From: Alphaproteobacteria bacterium
GTDB lineage: Bacteria > Pseudomonadota > Alphaproteobacteria > UBA8366 > Aestuariispiraceae
Direction of reading: 5' to 3'
Length of the DNA: 64,000 nt
Assembly: GCA_033344895.1 (NCBI GenBank)
Contig: JAWPMN010000001.1
Coordinates: 3,604,001 to 3,668,000 of the forward strand
Under the pieces are notes generated by a model that saw nothing but the letters and a program-made list of their open reading frames with translations, had not been told where the DNA came from and did not search any database. The first letter of the stretch is position 1. The number at the start of each line of letters is the position of its first letter. The position numbers were made by a program, and so were the translations under genes. Shown in pieces: positions 27,113 through 37,076 of the stretch.

Positions 27113-28644
27113 GGATTGACCCTCATCTGCATCATACGCTTACGAAAAGTCAGGGTTTCGATCAGCATTCGGCGCCCGCCCGGGGCGATCAGATAGACAA
27201 GGAGGGCGCCGACGACGGAAATTCCGGCATCGTGGAGCAGGGCATGTACGGCACCGGGCTCCGTCAGCATCGCGTCGCTGCCCAGGAAATGAATCAGGCC
27301 GGCGCTCAGGGCGGCCGCGGCGACAGGTAGAGCCAGAATCCGAAGGAATGTTGCGAAGCCGACCGGACCCTTGCGACCGACGTACCACAATAAAAAGGGC
27401 GCTCGTGCGAAGATGCCACCAAGGGCATATGCCATGGCGATGAAAACCGGCCCGAGCGGCAGGGAGATTGCCAGGGCAATCAGATTCAGACCGACATTGG
27501 CCATATTGGCGCGCAGCATCTCCGGCGTCCGGTCCTGGCTCATATACAGCCAACTCAAGGTGTAGGTCAGTGGGGCGTACATCAGGGACAGGCCCAACCA
27601 GGACAGAATAGGGGCGGCGCGGGACCATTGTTCGCCCAGGACCGCTGCAGTCACCGTATCCGCCGACATGAAGACCAGGGCCGAGACCGGCGCGGTCAGC
27701 ATGCAGATGCGCTGGGCCACCGCCTGGTATGCGGTACGGTAGCGATCCGGCTCGTCAACAAGGCGGCTCAACATCGGTAGAGCGACCGAGGCAAGGGGCG
27801 TGCAAATGTTCACGACCGGCATCATTGTCAGTTTCTGGGACCGTTCGAACAGACCGAGAGGCCCGACGCCCCATAGCCAGCCGATCGCCATCTTGTCGGC
27901 ACTACTGGCGAAACGTCCCAGAAGCATGGCACCGGTGGCATTCGTGCCGAACCGGATCTGATCGCCGATTTCGGACAGACGGCCGGGCCGTCCGGGCCGC
28001 CAGCCGCTGGTAAGCCAAGACCCGGCCAGCGTCGCGAAGCCCCAGGTCAGGCGCTGAAACACCAGGGCCCAAATCCCAAGATCCGATGCTGCCGCCGTGA
28101 CGGCGACCCCCAGGGCCACGATCTCCGAACCGGTCTGCACGACGGACAGGGCCTTGAATCGCATCTGACGGCGCAGCAATGCCAGATGCTGGGCGCTGAA
28201 CCCGGTGAAGATCATGGTCAGGGCGGCCGCCGCGGCGACATCCCTCAACACGGGTTCGTCATAGAACCAGGCCAATCCGGGGGCGATGCAGGCGAACAAT
28301 GCGGCCACCGAAACACCGAGTGCGGCGTTGAGCCAGAACAAGGTGCTGAGTTGCCGGTGGGTGACCTCGGCGCGCTGAACCGTGGCCCCGGACAAGCCCA
28401 TGTCCTTGAACAGTTCCAGGATGGTCAGGAAGGCCAGAACGATGGCGAACAGGCCAAACTCGTCCGGCGACAGCAGCCGGGCCAGAAGTACGATCGACAC
28501 GACTTGAACGGCCACCTTGATCCCCTGCGCGATCAAGGTGACGACGCCGCCGGAAATCGACCGGCTTGCCAGGTCGCGCTTCAGGTGCCTGACGCTGAGC
28601 GGCCCCGGGCGTTCCGGGCCGTTTCGATCGTTATCGGGCGCCAT
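27109..28644 (-). CDS. wzx: Wzx-type lipid-linked repeat-unit flippase (MOP superfamily)
   Basis: 511 aa membrane protein with about 14 predicted helices. The N-terminal ISGGVVTLIAQGIKVAVQVV and LLARLLSPDEFGLFAIVLAF, and later LSTLFWLNAALGVSVAALFA, match WzxC/RfbX-like flippases. It moves undecaprenyl-diphosphate-linked repeat units from the cytoplasmic to the periplasmic face for the Wzy-like polymerase. Its first 14 bases overlap the fcl stop region and its end overlaps the pyruvyl transferase start. No other flippase is in the window. Confidence 0.95.
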   Translation of the reverse strand: MAPDNDRNGPERPGPLSVRHLKRDLASRSISGGVVTLIAQGIKVAVQVVSIVLLARLLSPDEFGLFAIVLAFLTILELFKDMGLSGATVQRAEVTHRQLSTLFWLNAALGVSVAALFACIAPGLAWFYDEPVLRDVAAAAALTMIFTGFSAQHLALLRRQMRFKALSVVQTGSEIVALGVAVTAAASDLGIWALVFQRLTWGFATLAGSWLTSGWRPGRPGRLSEIGDQIRFGTNATGAMLLGRFASSADKMAIGWLWGVGPLGLFERSQKLTMMPVVNICTPLASVALPMLSRLVDEPDRYRTAYQAVAQRICMLTAPVSALVFMSADTVTAAVLGEQWSRAAPILSWLGLSLMYAPLTYTLSWLYMSQDRTPEMLRANMANVGLNLIALAISLPLGPVFIAMAYALGGIFARAPFLLWYVGRKGPVGFATFLRILALPVAAAALSAGLIHFLGSDAMLTEPGAVHALLHDAGISVVGALLVYLIAPGGRRMLIETLTFRKRMMQMRVNP

Positions 28645-29504
28645 GGGATTTCGCCATGTCCGGAATTCGGTCGCAGAAATCGCGGTATGCGATCTTCAGG
28701 CCCGTCTCCAGCGATGTCGAGGCATGCCACCCCAGCGCGTTCAATCGGCTGACATCCAGAAGCTTTCGCGGTGTGCCGTCCGGCTTTGACCGATCCAGCT
28801 TGAATTGACCCGTGAAGCCAACGGTCTGCGCAACCCGCTGCGCCAGTTCGGCGATGGTGATGTCCTCGCCGACGCCAACATTAACCGGGCTTTCCCCATC
28901 GTAATGTTTCATCAGGAAGATCAGCGCGTCCGCGCAATCGTCGACGAACAGGAACTCCCGGCGCGGTGCGCCCGTGCCCCATAGCACCATGCTGTCCTCG
29001 CCTCGAATTTTGGCTTCATGCGCCTTTCGGATCAGGGCGGCGACCACATGGCTGTTCAGCGGGTGGTAGTTGTCGCCGGGACCGTAGAGATTGGTCGGCA
29101 TCGCCGAAATGAAGTTGCTGCCATGCTGCCGTCGATAGGCCTGACATTGCAGAATTCCGGCGATCTTGGCGACCGCATACCATTGGTTCGTCGGTTCCAG
29201 CGAGCCGGTCAGCAGGGCGGATTCTCGGATCGGCTGTTCCGCCAGTCGCGGATAGATGCAGGACGATCCAAGGAAAAGCAGCTTTTCGACGCCTGCCCTG
29301 TGGCTGGCATCGATAACGTTGAGCTGAATGCGAAGGTTGTCGCACAGGAAGTCCGCCGGCATTTCGTTGTTCGCGTGAATGCCGCCGACCCTGGCCGCCG
29401 CGCAGAAGACCAGATCGGGCTTGGCATCCGCAACCCAGTCCTGCGTGGCGACCTGATCGCGCAGGTCGACTGTTTCGCGCGACGTGGTCAGAATTTCGCA
29501 ATCT

Positions 29505-30662
<1,158 letters not shown>

Positions 30663-30964
30663 TCTCCGTTCTCCACAGTGGTGCTCTTTGAGCGAGGTGA
30701 GGAATGCATGCTCACCGCGTCTTGGGCTGGACCTAATCAAGGGAAAGCCGGGCCCGTTCTCCAGTGACCAAACTGTGACCCCTGGGGACTTCGTGTGGTC
30801 GGGGGGGCGTTCCGGGACGTGGCGCCGATCACTTTCGGACCGTTCTGCCATGATCCGCGCGGAAATCTGGAGGTCACAGCTTGGTCACGCGTAATGCCCC
30901 TGCCGTGCATCTACATTTCAGACCACCAACAAACCCGAGGCCCTGATGATGGAGCAAGACAGCC
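30663..30964. promoter_or_regulatory. Divergent promoter region gmd operon versus PP-loop/ATP-grasp pair, with 17-bp inverted repeat
   Basis: 302 non-coding bases between two divergent operons. A 17-bp element GTGACCAAACTGTGACC (30764-30780) reappears inverted with one mismatch as GGTCACAGCTTGGTCAC (30872-30888), 91 bases between. Each element is itself a direct repeat of a hexamer (GTGACC or GGTCAC) at 11-bp spacing. This is what a shared OmpR-type operator for two divergent promoters would look like. No further gene is visible. Confidence 0.6.
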
Positions 30965-32212
30965 GTGCAGATCTCCAATATCACCACGTTGGATACCGGC
31001 GATTGGTCGGAGATTTCCGCCCATATCCAGCCGGATTCCACAAGCGAACCCATGATGTTGTTTTTCCGGTTCACCGGACTGGATATCCCGATCCGGTCCG
31101 CAGCCACCCCCTTCGTCCTGGCGTGCTTGCAGACCTCGATGCTTGAGGGGGAAGCCGTCCGGCACGAGGGCCGGTTGGACCCGGGGCTGACGGACGGAGT
31201 GGCCCGGGGGCAGGAAATTCAGTCCGAATGGTTCGACTATTTGACTCAGGTGCCGATCACCGGCTCCGACAAAGCACGGTTGGGGGACCAAGGGGGAAAC
31301 GCGTTGCTGCCGGGAAGGGGCGTGGCCTGCTGTTTTTCAGGAGGCGTCGATTCCTGGTATTCGCTGATCAAGAACCGCGAGAGCATCACGCATCTGCTGC
31401 TTGTGCGCGGTTTTGACATTGACCTTGAGAACGGAAATCTCTGGGAGCAGGCACTGGATCATGCGCGCCGCGTCGCCGATGCTCTCGGGCTTGGTCTGAT
31501 TACCTGCGAAACAAATTTGCGTATGATTGCTGATCCCCGCCATCGGCATTGGGGGGCGAAGTTCGACGGCGATTTCTGGGGCCAGGCGCTCCATGGCGCC
31601 GCACTGGCCGCCGTCGCCCATGCGGCTGCGGGCACAATCGGCACCCTGATCGTGCCGGCAACCCATACGGTTCAGCAGTTCAAACCCTGGGGGTCATCCC
31701 CGGTTCTGGATCCGCAGTGGTCCGGGGCGCATCTCAACATCGTTCATGATGGGTGCGAACTGGACCGGGTTCGAAAGGTGTTCGAAATTGCCGAACATGC
31801 GGTTGCCGTCGAGAACCTGCGTGTTTGCCATAGCAACACCGACGAATTGAACTGCTGCCGGTGTGAAAAGTGCATTCGGACAATGATCGCGCTGAAGCTT
31901 TGCGGCGCGCTGCATCTGGCGACGACCTTTCCTGATCATCATGCGTTGGCCAAGCTTCACCGGCTCGATGTGCCGCCCCATCTGCTTCATCACTACGAGG
32001 CTCTGCTGGAGGCGGCGCAGGAGTTTGGCAATCGGGAAATGGTCAATGTTCTGGAAGTTATCCTGGGCCGCCGGTTTTCGGTGGAGCGCGCGGTTGCATC
32101 CGGCTTTCGGGCCCTTCGACGCCCCGGTGGGCGGCAACCTGCTTCGCTTCGCCCAAACCGGAGTGTAGCGATGAAGACAGTGGAGCAAAGGCAGGAATCC
32201 GGTGCCGACTGA
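30965..32212 (+). CDS. PP-loop ATPase-like protein of EPS locus
   Basis: 415 aa. After about 120 residues of unrecognised sequence comes a PP-loop signature, CCFSGGVDSWYSLI (SGGVDS at residues 125-130), the ATP-pyrophosphatase motif of QueC, asparagine synthase and related enzymes that activate a substrate by adenylation. ATHTVQQFKPWGSSP and a cysteine cluster NCCRCEKCIRT (Cys 297, 298, 300 and 303) follow, the latter a likely metal site as in QueC-like proteins. The start is GTG at 30965. The stop overlaps the ATP-grasp gene by 11 bases, so the two probably act together. The substrate is unknown; amide, thioamide or aminoacyl modification of the polymer or a precursor are possibilities only. 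Confidence 0.75.
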   Translation: MQISNITTLDTGDWSEISAHIQPDSTSEPMMLFFRFTGLDIPIRSAATPFVLACLQTSMLEGEAVRHEGRLDPGLTDGVARGQEIQSEWFDYLTQVPITGSDKARLGDQGGNALLPGRGVACCFSGGVDSWYSLIKNRESITHLLLVRGFDIDLENGNLWEQALDHARRVADALGLGLITCETNLRMIADPRHRHWGAKFDGDFWGQALHGAALAAVAHAAAGTIGTLIVPATHTVQQFKPWGSSPVLDPQWSGAHLNIVHDGCELDRVRKVFEIAEHAVAVENLRVCHSNTDELNCCRCEKCIRTMIALKLCGALHLATTFPDHHALAKLHRLDVPPHLLHHYEALLEAAQEFGNREMVNVLEVILGRRFSVERAVASGFRALRRPGGRQPASLRPNRSVAMKTVEQRQESGAD

Positions 32213-33398
32213 CACGCTTGCAACCCGTCAGCCATCGCGAACCGCAGATCCTATCGAAACCGATGCGAATTCGGCAGACCGATGGGATGCCTTCAAAGAA
32301 CTGCCCGGATTGTACCGTGTCGCGCGCTGGATGATCCGCAGGATTGTCTGGCGGCTGCGCGGGCTTGAATTTGCCCTGCTTCCGGTCGAGCGGGAATTGT
32401 CGTCCACCGTGAAGGTTGCCTGGTGGCGTAAGCCGAAATTGTGGCGCCGCGGATTCTTGAGCGAATCCTTCGTGCTCTACGATTTGTCGCGAAACGATTG
32501 GGCTGACTATCTCAGCGATCTTGATCGTTCCGTGTCGGTTCGGCGCATCAACCGGGATTACGGCGTCGTGCTCGACGACAAACTGGTATTCGAACGTCTG
32601 ATGGATCAGGGCGGAATTCCGCGCCCGGCTCTACACGGTGTTCTGCACGGGACAAGGGTCGATCCGTTCAGACCCGACGATGAACCCCGGGATTTGACTC
32701 AACTTCTCTATCGCCAGGGGGCGCTGGTTCTGAAGCCTGCCAGGGGCGGTGGTGGCAAAGGCGTCCACTTGGTTCAGGTCGGTGACGGGGATGCGATCTA
32801 TCTGAATGGTTATCCGGTGGATATTGGCGAGTTTCTGGAACGTGTGACCCGTGACGGGACTGTGCTGGTCTATGACCGCGTTCGCCAGCACAATGCTCTG
32901 TCACAGATCTATCCGCACAGCCTGAATACCATTCGCGTCCTGACGATGACGGATCGTGACGGCAGGCCATTCGTCGCCCGTGCGGTGCTCCGACTGGGAA
33001 CGGACGTCTCCCGACCAACGGACAACTGGATACGCGGCGGTCTCTGTGCCGCGGTCGAGCTCGACCAGGGGAGGCTGGGGTCGGCTGTTCGCTTTCCGGC
33101 GCGTTCCGATCGCCTCGATTGGTTGACGGTTCACCCGGATACCGGAGTGGAAATATCCGGCCAGGACGTCCCGCAATGGTCGGCGGTCAAGGAACTCGCT
33201 TTACAGGCGGCGGGTTTGGTTCCCTCCGCCCCCTATGTCGGATGGGATGTTGCCTTGTCCGAGCAGGGGCCGGTCCTCATCGAAGGAAACAGCTACTCCG
33301 GCGTAAACCTCTTTCAGGTCCATGCACCGTTGCTGACAACCCCGGAGATCAGAGATTTCTTCATTCGGCAGGGTGTCATTCAGAAAAGTGGAAAATAA
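32202..33398 (+). CDS. Sugar-transfer-associated ATP-grasp protein
   Basis: 398 aa starting with GTG at 32202. An N-terminal helical region is followed by an ATP-grasp fold: LVFERLMDQGGIPRPALHGV, the ATP-binding lysine/glycine stretch VLKPARGGGGKGVHLVQ, HSLNTIRVLTM and the metal-binding end GPVLIEGNSYSGVNLFQ (Glu and Asn). This matches the 'sugar-transfer associated ATP-grasp' family found in exopolysaccharide loci. Such enzymes form a carboxylate-amine or related bond using ATP; the substrate is not known to me. Overlap with the PP-loop gene implies a two-enzyme module. A strong hairpin lies 160 bases downstream. Confidence 0.8.
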   Translation: MPTDTLATRQPSRTADPIETDANSADRWDAFKELPGLYRVARWMIRRIVWRLRGLEFALLPVERELSSTVKVAWWRKPKLWRRGFLSESFVLYDLSRNDWADYLSDLDRSVSVRRINRDYGVVLDDKLVFERLMDQGGIPRPALHGVLHGTRVDPFRPDDEPRDLTQLLYRQGALVLKPARGGGGKGVHLVQVGDGDAIYLNGYPVDIGEFLERVTRDGTVLVYDRVRQHNALSQIYPHSLNTIRVLTMTDRDGRPFVARAVLRLGTDVSRPTDNWIRGGLCAAVELDQGRLGSAVRFPARSDRLDWLTVHPDTGVEISGQDVPQWSAVKELALQAAGLVPSAPYVGWDVALSEQGPVLIEGNSYSGVNLFQVHAPLLTTPEIRDFFIRQGVIQKSGK

Positions 33399-33720
33399 TT
33401 CTGCACGGATGGAACCTTTGTTCGGTGTCGCGCGTTATATGGTCGACAGGATGCGCTAGGCAGCCCCTCTCTCCCTCCTCCCTATCGCCAGCGTGTCTCT
33501 GTCCGATGGACTGTATCCCCAAGTCCAGTGCCTACTTGGCACCCCCTCCAAAACTGGACGCCTTCCTTCGGGAAGGCGTCCGATTTGTTTGAAAGACGCG
33601 CCATTCCAGGACTTGCAGCGTCATCTGGAACCATTCGTTACGGCAACCGTCTATTGGGGAAAGCCCGCAAACTCAACTGCTTGCGGAACCCATTCACCCA
33701 CTTCGAAGGTGGAGGACGAA
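33399..33720. other. Intergenic region with terminator, before small opgH-linked gene
   Basis: About 320 bases with no supported gene; it holds the hairpin at 33556-33581 and, toward its end, the ribosome-binding site GGTGGAGGACGAA for the TTG start at 33721. An in-frame ATG at 33493 is open across this stretch but would run through the terminator hairpin and has no family-like sequence. Confidence 0.5.
33556..33590 (+). terminator. UUCG-tetraloop terminator after the ATP-grasp gene
   Basis: An 11-bp perfect stem GGACGCCTTCC (33556-33566) / GGAAGGCGTCC (33571-33581) closes a TTCG loop, giving the very stable C(UUCG)G tetraloop. T-rich sequence GATTTGTTTG follows. This is the best intrinsic terminator in the window and separates the EPS locus from the opgH region. 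Confidence 0.8.
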
Positions 33721-34227
33721 TTGTCGATAACGACCTCAATGAATTCGGAACCCCGCTATCGTCCGAGAACGCGGGACGCAATGACCCGAGCACATCGTGC
33801 GGCGGACCGGTATCTGAAGACAGTCGGCGTGACCATCCCCTATGTGCGTAAGCAACTGGTACGGGCCGCCGCGGATCGGATCGACACCGACCAACGTTCA
33901 CAGGACGAGCGCGTGCTGGCCGTTCGCATGCTGGCGAGCGTCGAGCGTGTGCTGTGTGATCGTCTGGGCGCGAAACCGGGCAGTGACACGACCGACCCGG
34001 ATACCGCGCGGCGTCGTTTGATGTTTTCTATCAATCCTTCGACGGACAGCCAGATGCGCCTGCTGCTCGGTTCGGTCGGACCGCGCAGCCGGTTGGAGGC
34101 GGATGATGATCTGGTACGAATTCCGACAATCGAAAGGCGTGTTCCGATGCCGGTCCAGGAGGTCTCTTTTCGTCTGCCGCCCGGTGTCTCGGCGCCGGCG
34201 GACACTCCCCGCGTGGCTGGAGGCTGA
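33721..34227 (+). CDS. Hypothetical protein upstream of opgH
   Basis: 168 aa, not recognised. I chose the TTG at 33721 because GGTGGAGGACGAA stands directly before it; ATGs at 33739 and 33781 are weaker alternatives. The sequence is highly charged and helical (MTRAHRAADRYLKTVGVTIP, RKQLVRAAADRIDTDQRSQD, DERVLAVRMLASVERVLCD) with a proline-rich C terminus (FRLPPGVSAPADTP). No signal peptide or membrane segment, so it should be cytoplasmic. It lies 42 bases upstream of opgH on the same strand and could be a regulator of OpgH; that is inference from position. Confidence 0.6.
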   Translation: MSITTSMNSEPRYRPRTRDAMTRAHRAADRYLKTVGVTIPYVRKQLVRAAADRIDTDQRSQDERVLAVRMLASVERVLCDRLGAKPGSDTTDPDTARRRLMFSINPSTDSQMRLLLGSVGPRSRLEADDDLVRIPTIERRVPMPVQEVSFRLPPGVSAPADTPRVAGG

Positions 34228-34269
34228 CTTCGGATACCCAGTGTTCTGCGATCGGGAAAGGAGCGTGGC

Positions 34270-36357
34270 ATGACTTCCAGCGATGAGGCCCGCCGTTTGG
34301 CGGCTGTACCGCATGACCCGGACCCCGCGAACTGGGTGCTTCCGAACCGTGCCACAATCTGGCTGCGCCGGACCTATCTGTGCCTGGTCGCCCTTTGCGC
34401 CACGGGCGGGATCGGTATCGTGGTGTCGCTGCTTCGTCCGGATAGCGTGGCGGCCTATATCGCCGCGGCAGCTCTGGTCACGCTGTTTGCCCTGCTGTTT
34501 ACCTGGATCGCCAGCAATTTCTGGATGATGGTGTTCGGCATCGGCCGTATGGCAGGCGACGCATGGGGGCGACGTGCCGAAGCGGGATCCGGCGAAAACA
34601 CGGCACCAGACCTCGTTGACTGGCCGGTAACGGCGCTTGTCATGCCCGTCTACAATGAGGATCCGGCACGGGTGCTGGCCGGCATTCAGGCGACGCTCGA
34701 ATCGATCGCCGCTTCCGGTGCCCTCGCCAAGTTTCATTTCTACATTCTAAGCGATACCCGGGATCCGGACATCGCGGTACGTGAGGAAATGGCGTGGTTG
34801 GAGTTGATCTCCAATCCGTCATTTCGGAACCGGGTATTCTACCGCCGCCGTTCAAACCCAACCGAGAGAAAAAGCGGAAACATCAAAGATTTTCTCGAGA
34901 ACTGGGGGCACGCCTACAAGTACATGATCGTGCTAGATGCTGACAGCGTCATGACCGGCGGATGTGTCACGGAACTGGTGCGCCGCATGGAGGCCGACCC
35001 GCAATGTGGCCTGATCCAGACCTGGCCGCAGATAACCAATGGTCGGACCCTGTTTTCCCGATTGCATCAATTCGCGTCCCGCGTTTACGGGCGTATTCTC
35101 GCCTTCGGAATGGCCACGCTGATCAATCCGCATGGCAACTACTGGGGGCATAACTCGATCATCCGCGTCCGGGCCTTCATGGACAGCTGTGGACTACCGC
35201 GGCTACCGGGCCGGGGCCCGATGGGTGGAGAAATTCTTAGCCATGATTTCGTCGAGGCGGCTTTCCTGGTGAGACGCGGCTGGAAGGTCCTGCTGGCCCC
35301 TGATATCGACGGCAGCTATGAGGAAATGCCGCCGAACATCGTACAGCACATCGCGCGGGATCAGCGTTGGTGCCAGGGAAACCTTCAGCATGCCTGGCTC
35401 CTGGCAGCCCGTGGCATGCACCCAGCTTCGCGGATCAACTTCCTGACCGGCATTCTGGCCTATGCGACCAGCCCGATCTGGCTTCTGTTCGTCATCGTCG
35501 CGGCGGTGATCTCCTTTCTGGACCATTCACTTTTCTCCCCGGCAACGGTTCTGATGCGTGATGTCGGGGAAACCTGGTCTGTACGGGCCAGTTCTACGGA
35601 AAGTCTGCTGGTTGTCGGATTGCTCGGCGCGACACTGACCTTCATCCTGTCTCCGAAGCTGTTGGGGATCGGTGCCGCCTTGATGCGACGACGGGAGTCC
35701 GCGCCGCGCCTGGTCGGCAACTTCCTTACGGAAACGGTACTTTCAGTCTTGATCGCACCTACCGTCATGTTGCGGCACAGTGCGTTCATCTTTCGTCTGC
35801 TGCTCGGCCGAGGCGTCAACTGGAATCCGCAGCAACGCGATGAGGACCGACTGTCCTGGGGGGAGGCGACGCGGGCTTTCTCCTTTCAGACGGTTCTGGC
35901 AGCGGGCATTGCCGTTTCCGGCGTGATTTGGCCGACGGGTGTGCACCTTTGGCTGTCTCCGATCCTGGCCGGTTTAATGATCTCTATTCCTCTGGCCGTT
36001 TGGACCGGTCGGGTCCCCAGGGACAGGCGGGCGCTCCTGCTTCCGACGGACCAGACTGTCTTGCCGCCTGTCATGGCACGGACCAATGACCTGCGGCGGA
36101 ACTACGAGGGTCGACTGCAATCCGGCGATCCGGTTGACCGAATCCTCGACGATCCGAAACTGGCCTCACTGCACCTCTACATGCTGGCAACCGAGCCGGG
36201 GGATGACGCTTGCCAAAGTGTCGAGGGGGGCATCCTGGCCAAGGTGCATGACGACGGCCGCTCGCTGAATGGCGAGGAACAACGTTCCATCCTGTCCAAT
36301 CCGGTAGCCTTAAGACGCCTGCAGGCCGAACGCGCGGTACGCGTGAAACAAGCCTGA
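34270..36357 (+). CDS. opgH: Membrane glucosyltransferase OpgH (MdoH)
   Basis: 695 aa. Two N-terminal helices (about residues 36-90) precede a GT2 domain with VMPVYNEDPARVLAGI, a DxD-type VLDADSVMTGGC, SHDFVEAAFLVRRGWKVLLA and the QxxRW-type motif DQRWCQGNLQH. Further helices form the C-terminal membrane part (about 395-600), followed by a cytoplasmic tail. OpgH polymerises UDP-glucose into the backbone of osmoregulated periplasmic glucan and exports it; UDP-glucose would come from GalU (42042) and OpgG (3004) acts on the product. A strong hairpin follows the stop. Confidence 0.95.
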   Translation: MTSSDEARRLAAVPHDPDPANWVLPNRATIWLRRTYLCLVALCATGGIGIVVSLLRPDSVAAYIAAAALVTLFALLFTWIASNFWMMVFGIGRMAGDAWGRRAEAGSGENTAPDLVDWPVTALVMPVYNEDPARVLAGIQATLESIAASGALAKFHFYILSDTRDPDIAVREEMAWLELISNPSFRNRVFYRRRSNPTERKSGNIKDFLENWGHAYKYMIVLDADSVMTGGCVTELVRRMEADPQCGLIQTWPQITNGRTLFSRLHQFASRVYGRILAFGMATLINPHGNYWGHNSIIRVRAFMDSCGLPRLPGRGPMGGEILSHDFVEAAFLVRRGWKVLLAPDIDGSYEEMPPNIVQHIARDQRWCQGNLQHAWLLAARGMHPASRINFLTGILAYATSPIWLLFVIVAAVISFLDHSLFSPATVLMRDVGETWSVRASSTESLLVVGLLGATLTFILSPKLLGIGAALMRRRESAPRLVGNFLTETVLSVLIAPTVMLRHSAFIFRLLLGRGVNWNPQQRDEDRLSWGEATRAFSFQTVLAAGIAVSGVIWPTGVHLWLSPILAGLMISIPLAVWTGRVPRDRRALLLPTDQTVLPPVMARTNDLRRNYEGRLQSGDPVDRILDDPKLASLHLYMLATEPGDDACQSVEGGILAKVHDDGRSLNGEEQRSILSNPVALRRLQAERAVRVKQA

Positions 36358-36381
36358 CCCCCGGAAATCCGCGCAACAGGC

Positions 36382-36424
36382 CTGGGGCAGGGCTGTGACA
36401 AACAAGGTCACGGCCTTGCCCCAG
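36382..36424 (+). terminator. 18-bp hairpin after opgH
   Basis: Arms 36382-36399 and 36407-36424 pair over 18 positions with two G-U wobbles and a 7-base loop AAACAAG. It lies 25 bases past the opgH stop and upstream of the sigma factor gene. There is no U-tract, so termination may be incomplete; it could partly insulate opgH from the sigma operon. Confidence 0.65.
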
Positions 36425-36532
36425 AAATGTCTCCCCGACATTGCCAAGTTTCCCCCAGTACCAGGCTGGCCAGGTCAGCCCCGGACGCGGGAGGTCCCGT
36501 TTCCGGCAGTTTCATTTCATGGGAGAAACATC

Positions 36533-37075
36533 GTGAATCGGCAGGAAGATCTGCAGGCCCATATTCGAAGCCTTCACCGATTTGCTACCGGGTTGACCGG
36601 CAATCCGGTCGATGCCGAGGACCTTGTCCAGGAATGCTTGCGCCGGGTGCTGGCGCATCTGAAGGGCAACAACACGGTGACGAACCTGCGTGCCTATCTG
36701 TTCAGGACGCTGCGCAATGTTCATATCGATCAGTGCCGCAAGGAAAAGACGCGTGGCCATGAAGTGGATTCGGACGCCGACGGTGTCGAATACTTGAGCG
36801 TTCCCCCGAGTCAGGAGGACCGGTTGAGATGCGCGGAAATCTCCTCGGCTTTGGATGCCCTGCCGGCATCGCAGCGCGAGGTCATCCTGCTGTCCTGCCT
36901 GGAGGGGATGACCTACGAAGACGTCGCCGAGGTCACCGGCAACCCGATCGGCACGGTGCGTTCGAGGCTCCATCGGGCGCGAGCTGCCCTGCGTGATGCC
37001 CTCGACCCGCCCCGGTACGGCATGCCGCCGGCCGCAGTAGAGACAGATTCCGTTTCGATGGTGAGGAAGGCGTGA
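36533..37075 (+). CDS. ECF-type RNA polymerase sigma factor
   Basis: 180 aa. Region 2 is visible as HRFATGLTGNPVDAEDLVQE with RAYLFRTLRNVHIDQCRKEK; region 4 as LPASQREVILLSCLEGMTYE and VTGNPIGTVRSRLHRARAAL. The start is GTG at 36533 with GGGAGAAACATC upstream; an in-frame upstream ATG adds residues unlike the family. It is followed after one base by the probable anti-sigma gene. It probably controls the envelope/sugar-supply genes around it, but no promoter consensus can be tested here. Confidence 0.9.
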   Translation: MNRQEDLQAHIRSLHRFATGLTGNPVDAEDLVQECLRRVLAHLKGNNTVTNLRAYLFRTLRNVHIDQCRKEKTRGHEVDSDADGVEYLSVPPSQEDRLRCAEISSALDALPASQREVILLSCLEGMTYEDVAEVTGNPIGTVRSRLHRARAALRDALDPPRYGMPPAAVETDSVSMVRKA

Positions 37076-37076
37076 A

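Noticed and set aside
33493-33720. Upstream extension of the small gene before opgH to the ATG at 33493
   Set aside because: It would run through the UUCG terminator hairpin, and the added residues look non-coding; the TTG at 33721 has the proper ribosome-binding site.
36395-36411. GTGAC-N7-GTCAC, considered as another member of the GGTCAC operator set
   Set aside because: It is the top of the 18-bp hairpin after opgH; the orientation and spacing differ from the 11-bp direct repeats, so the terminator reading explains it.
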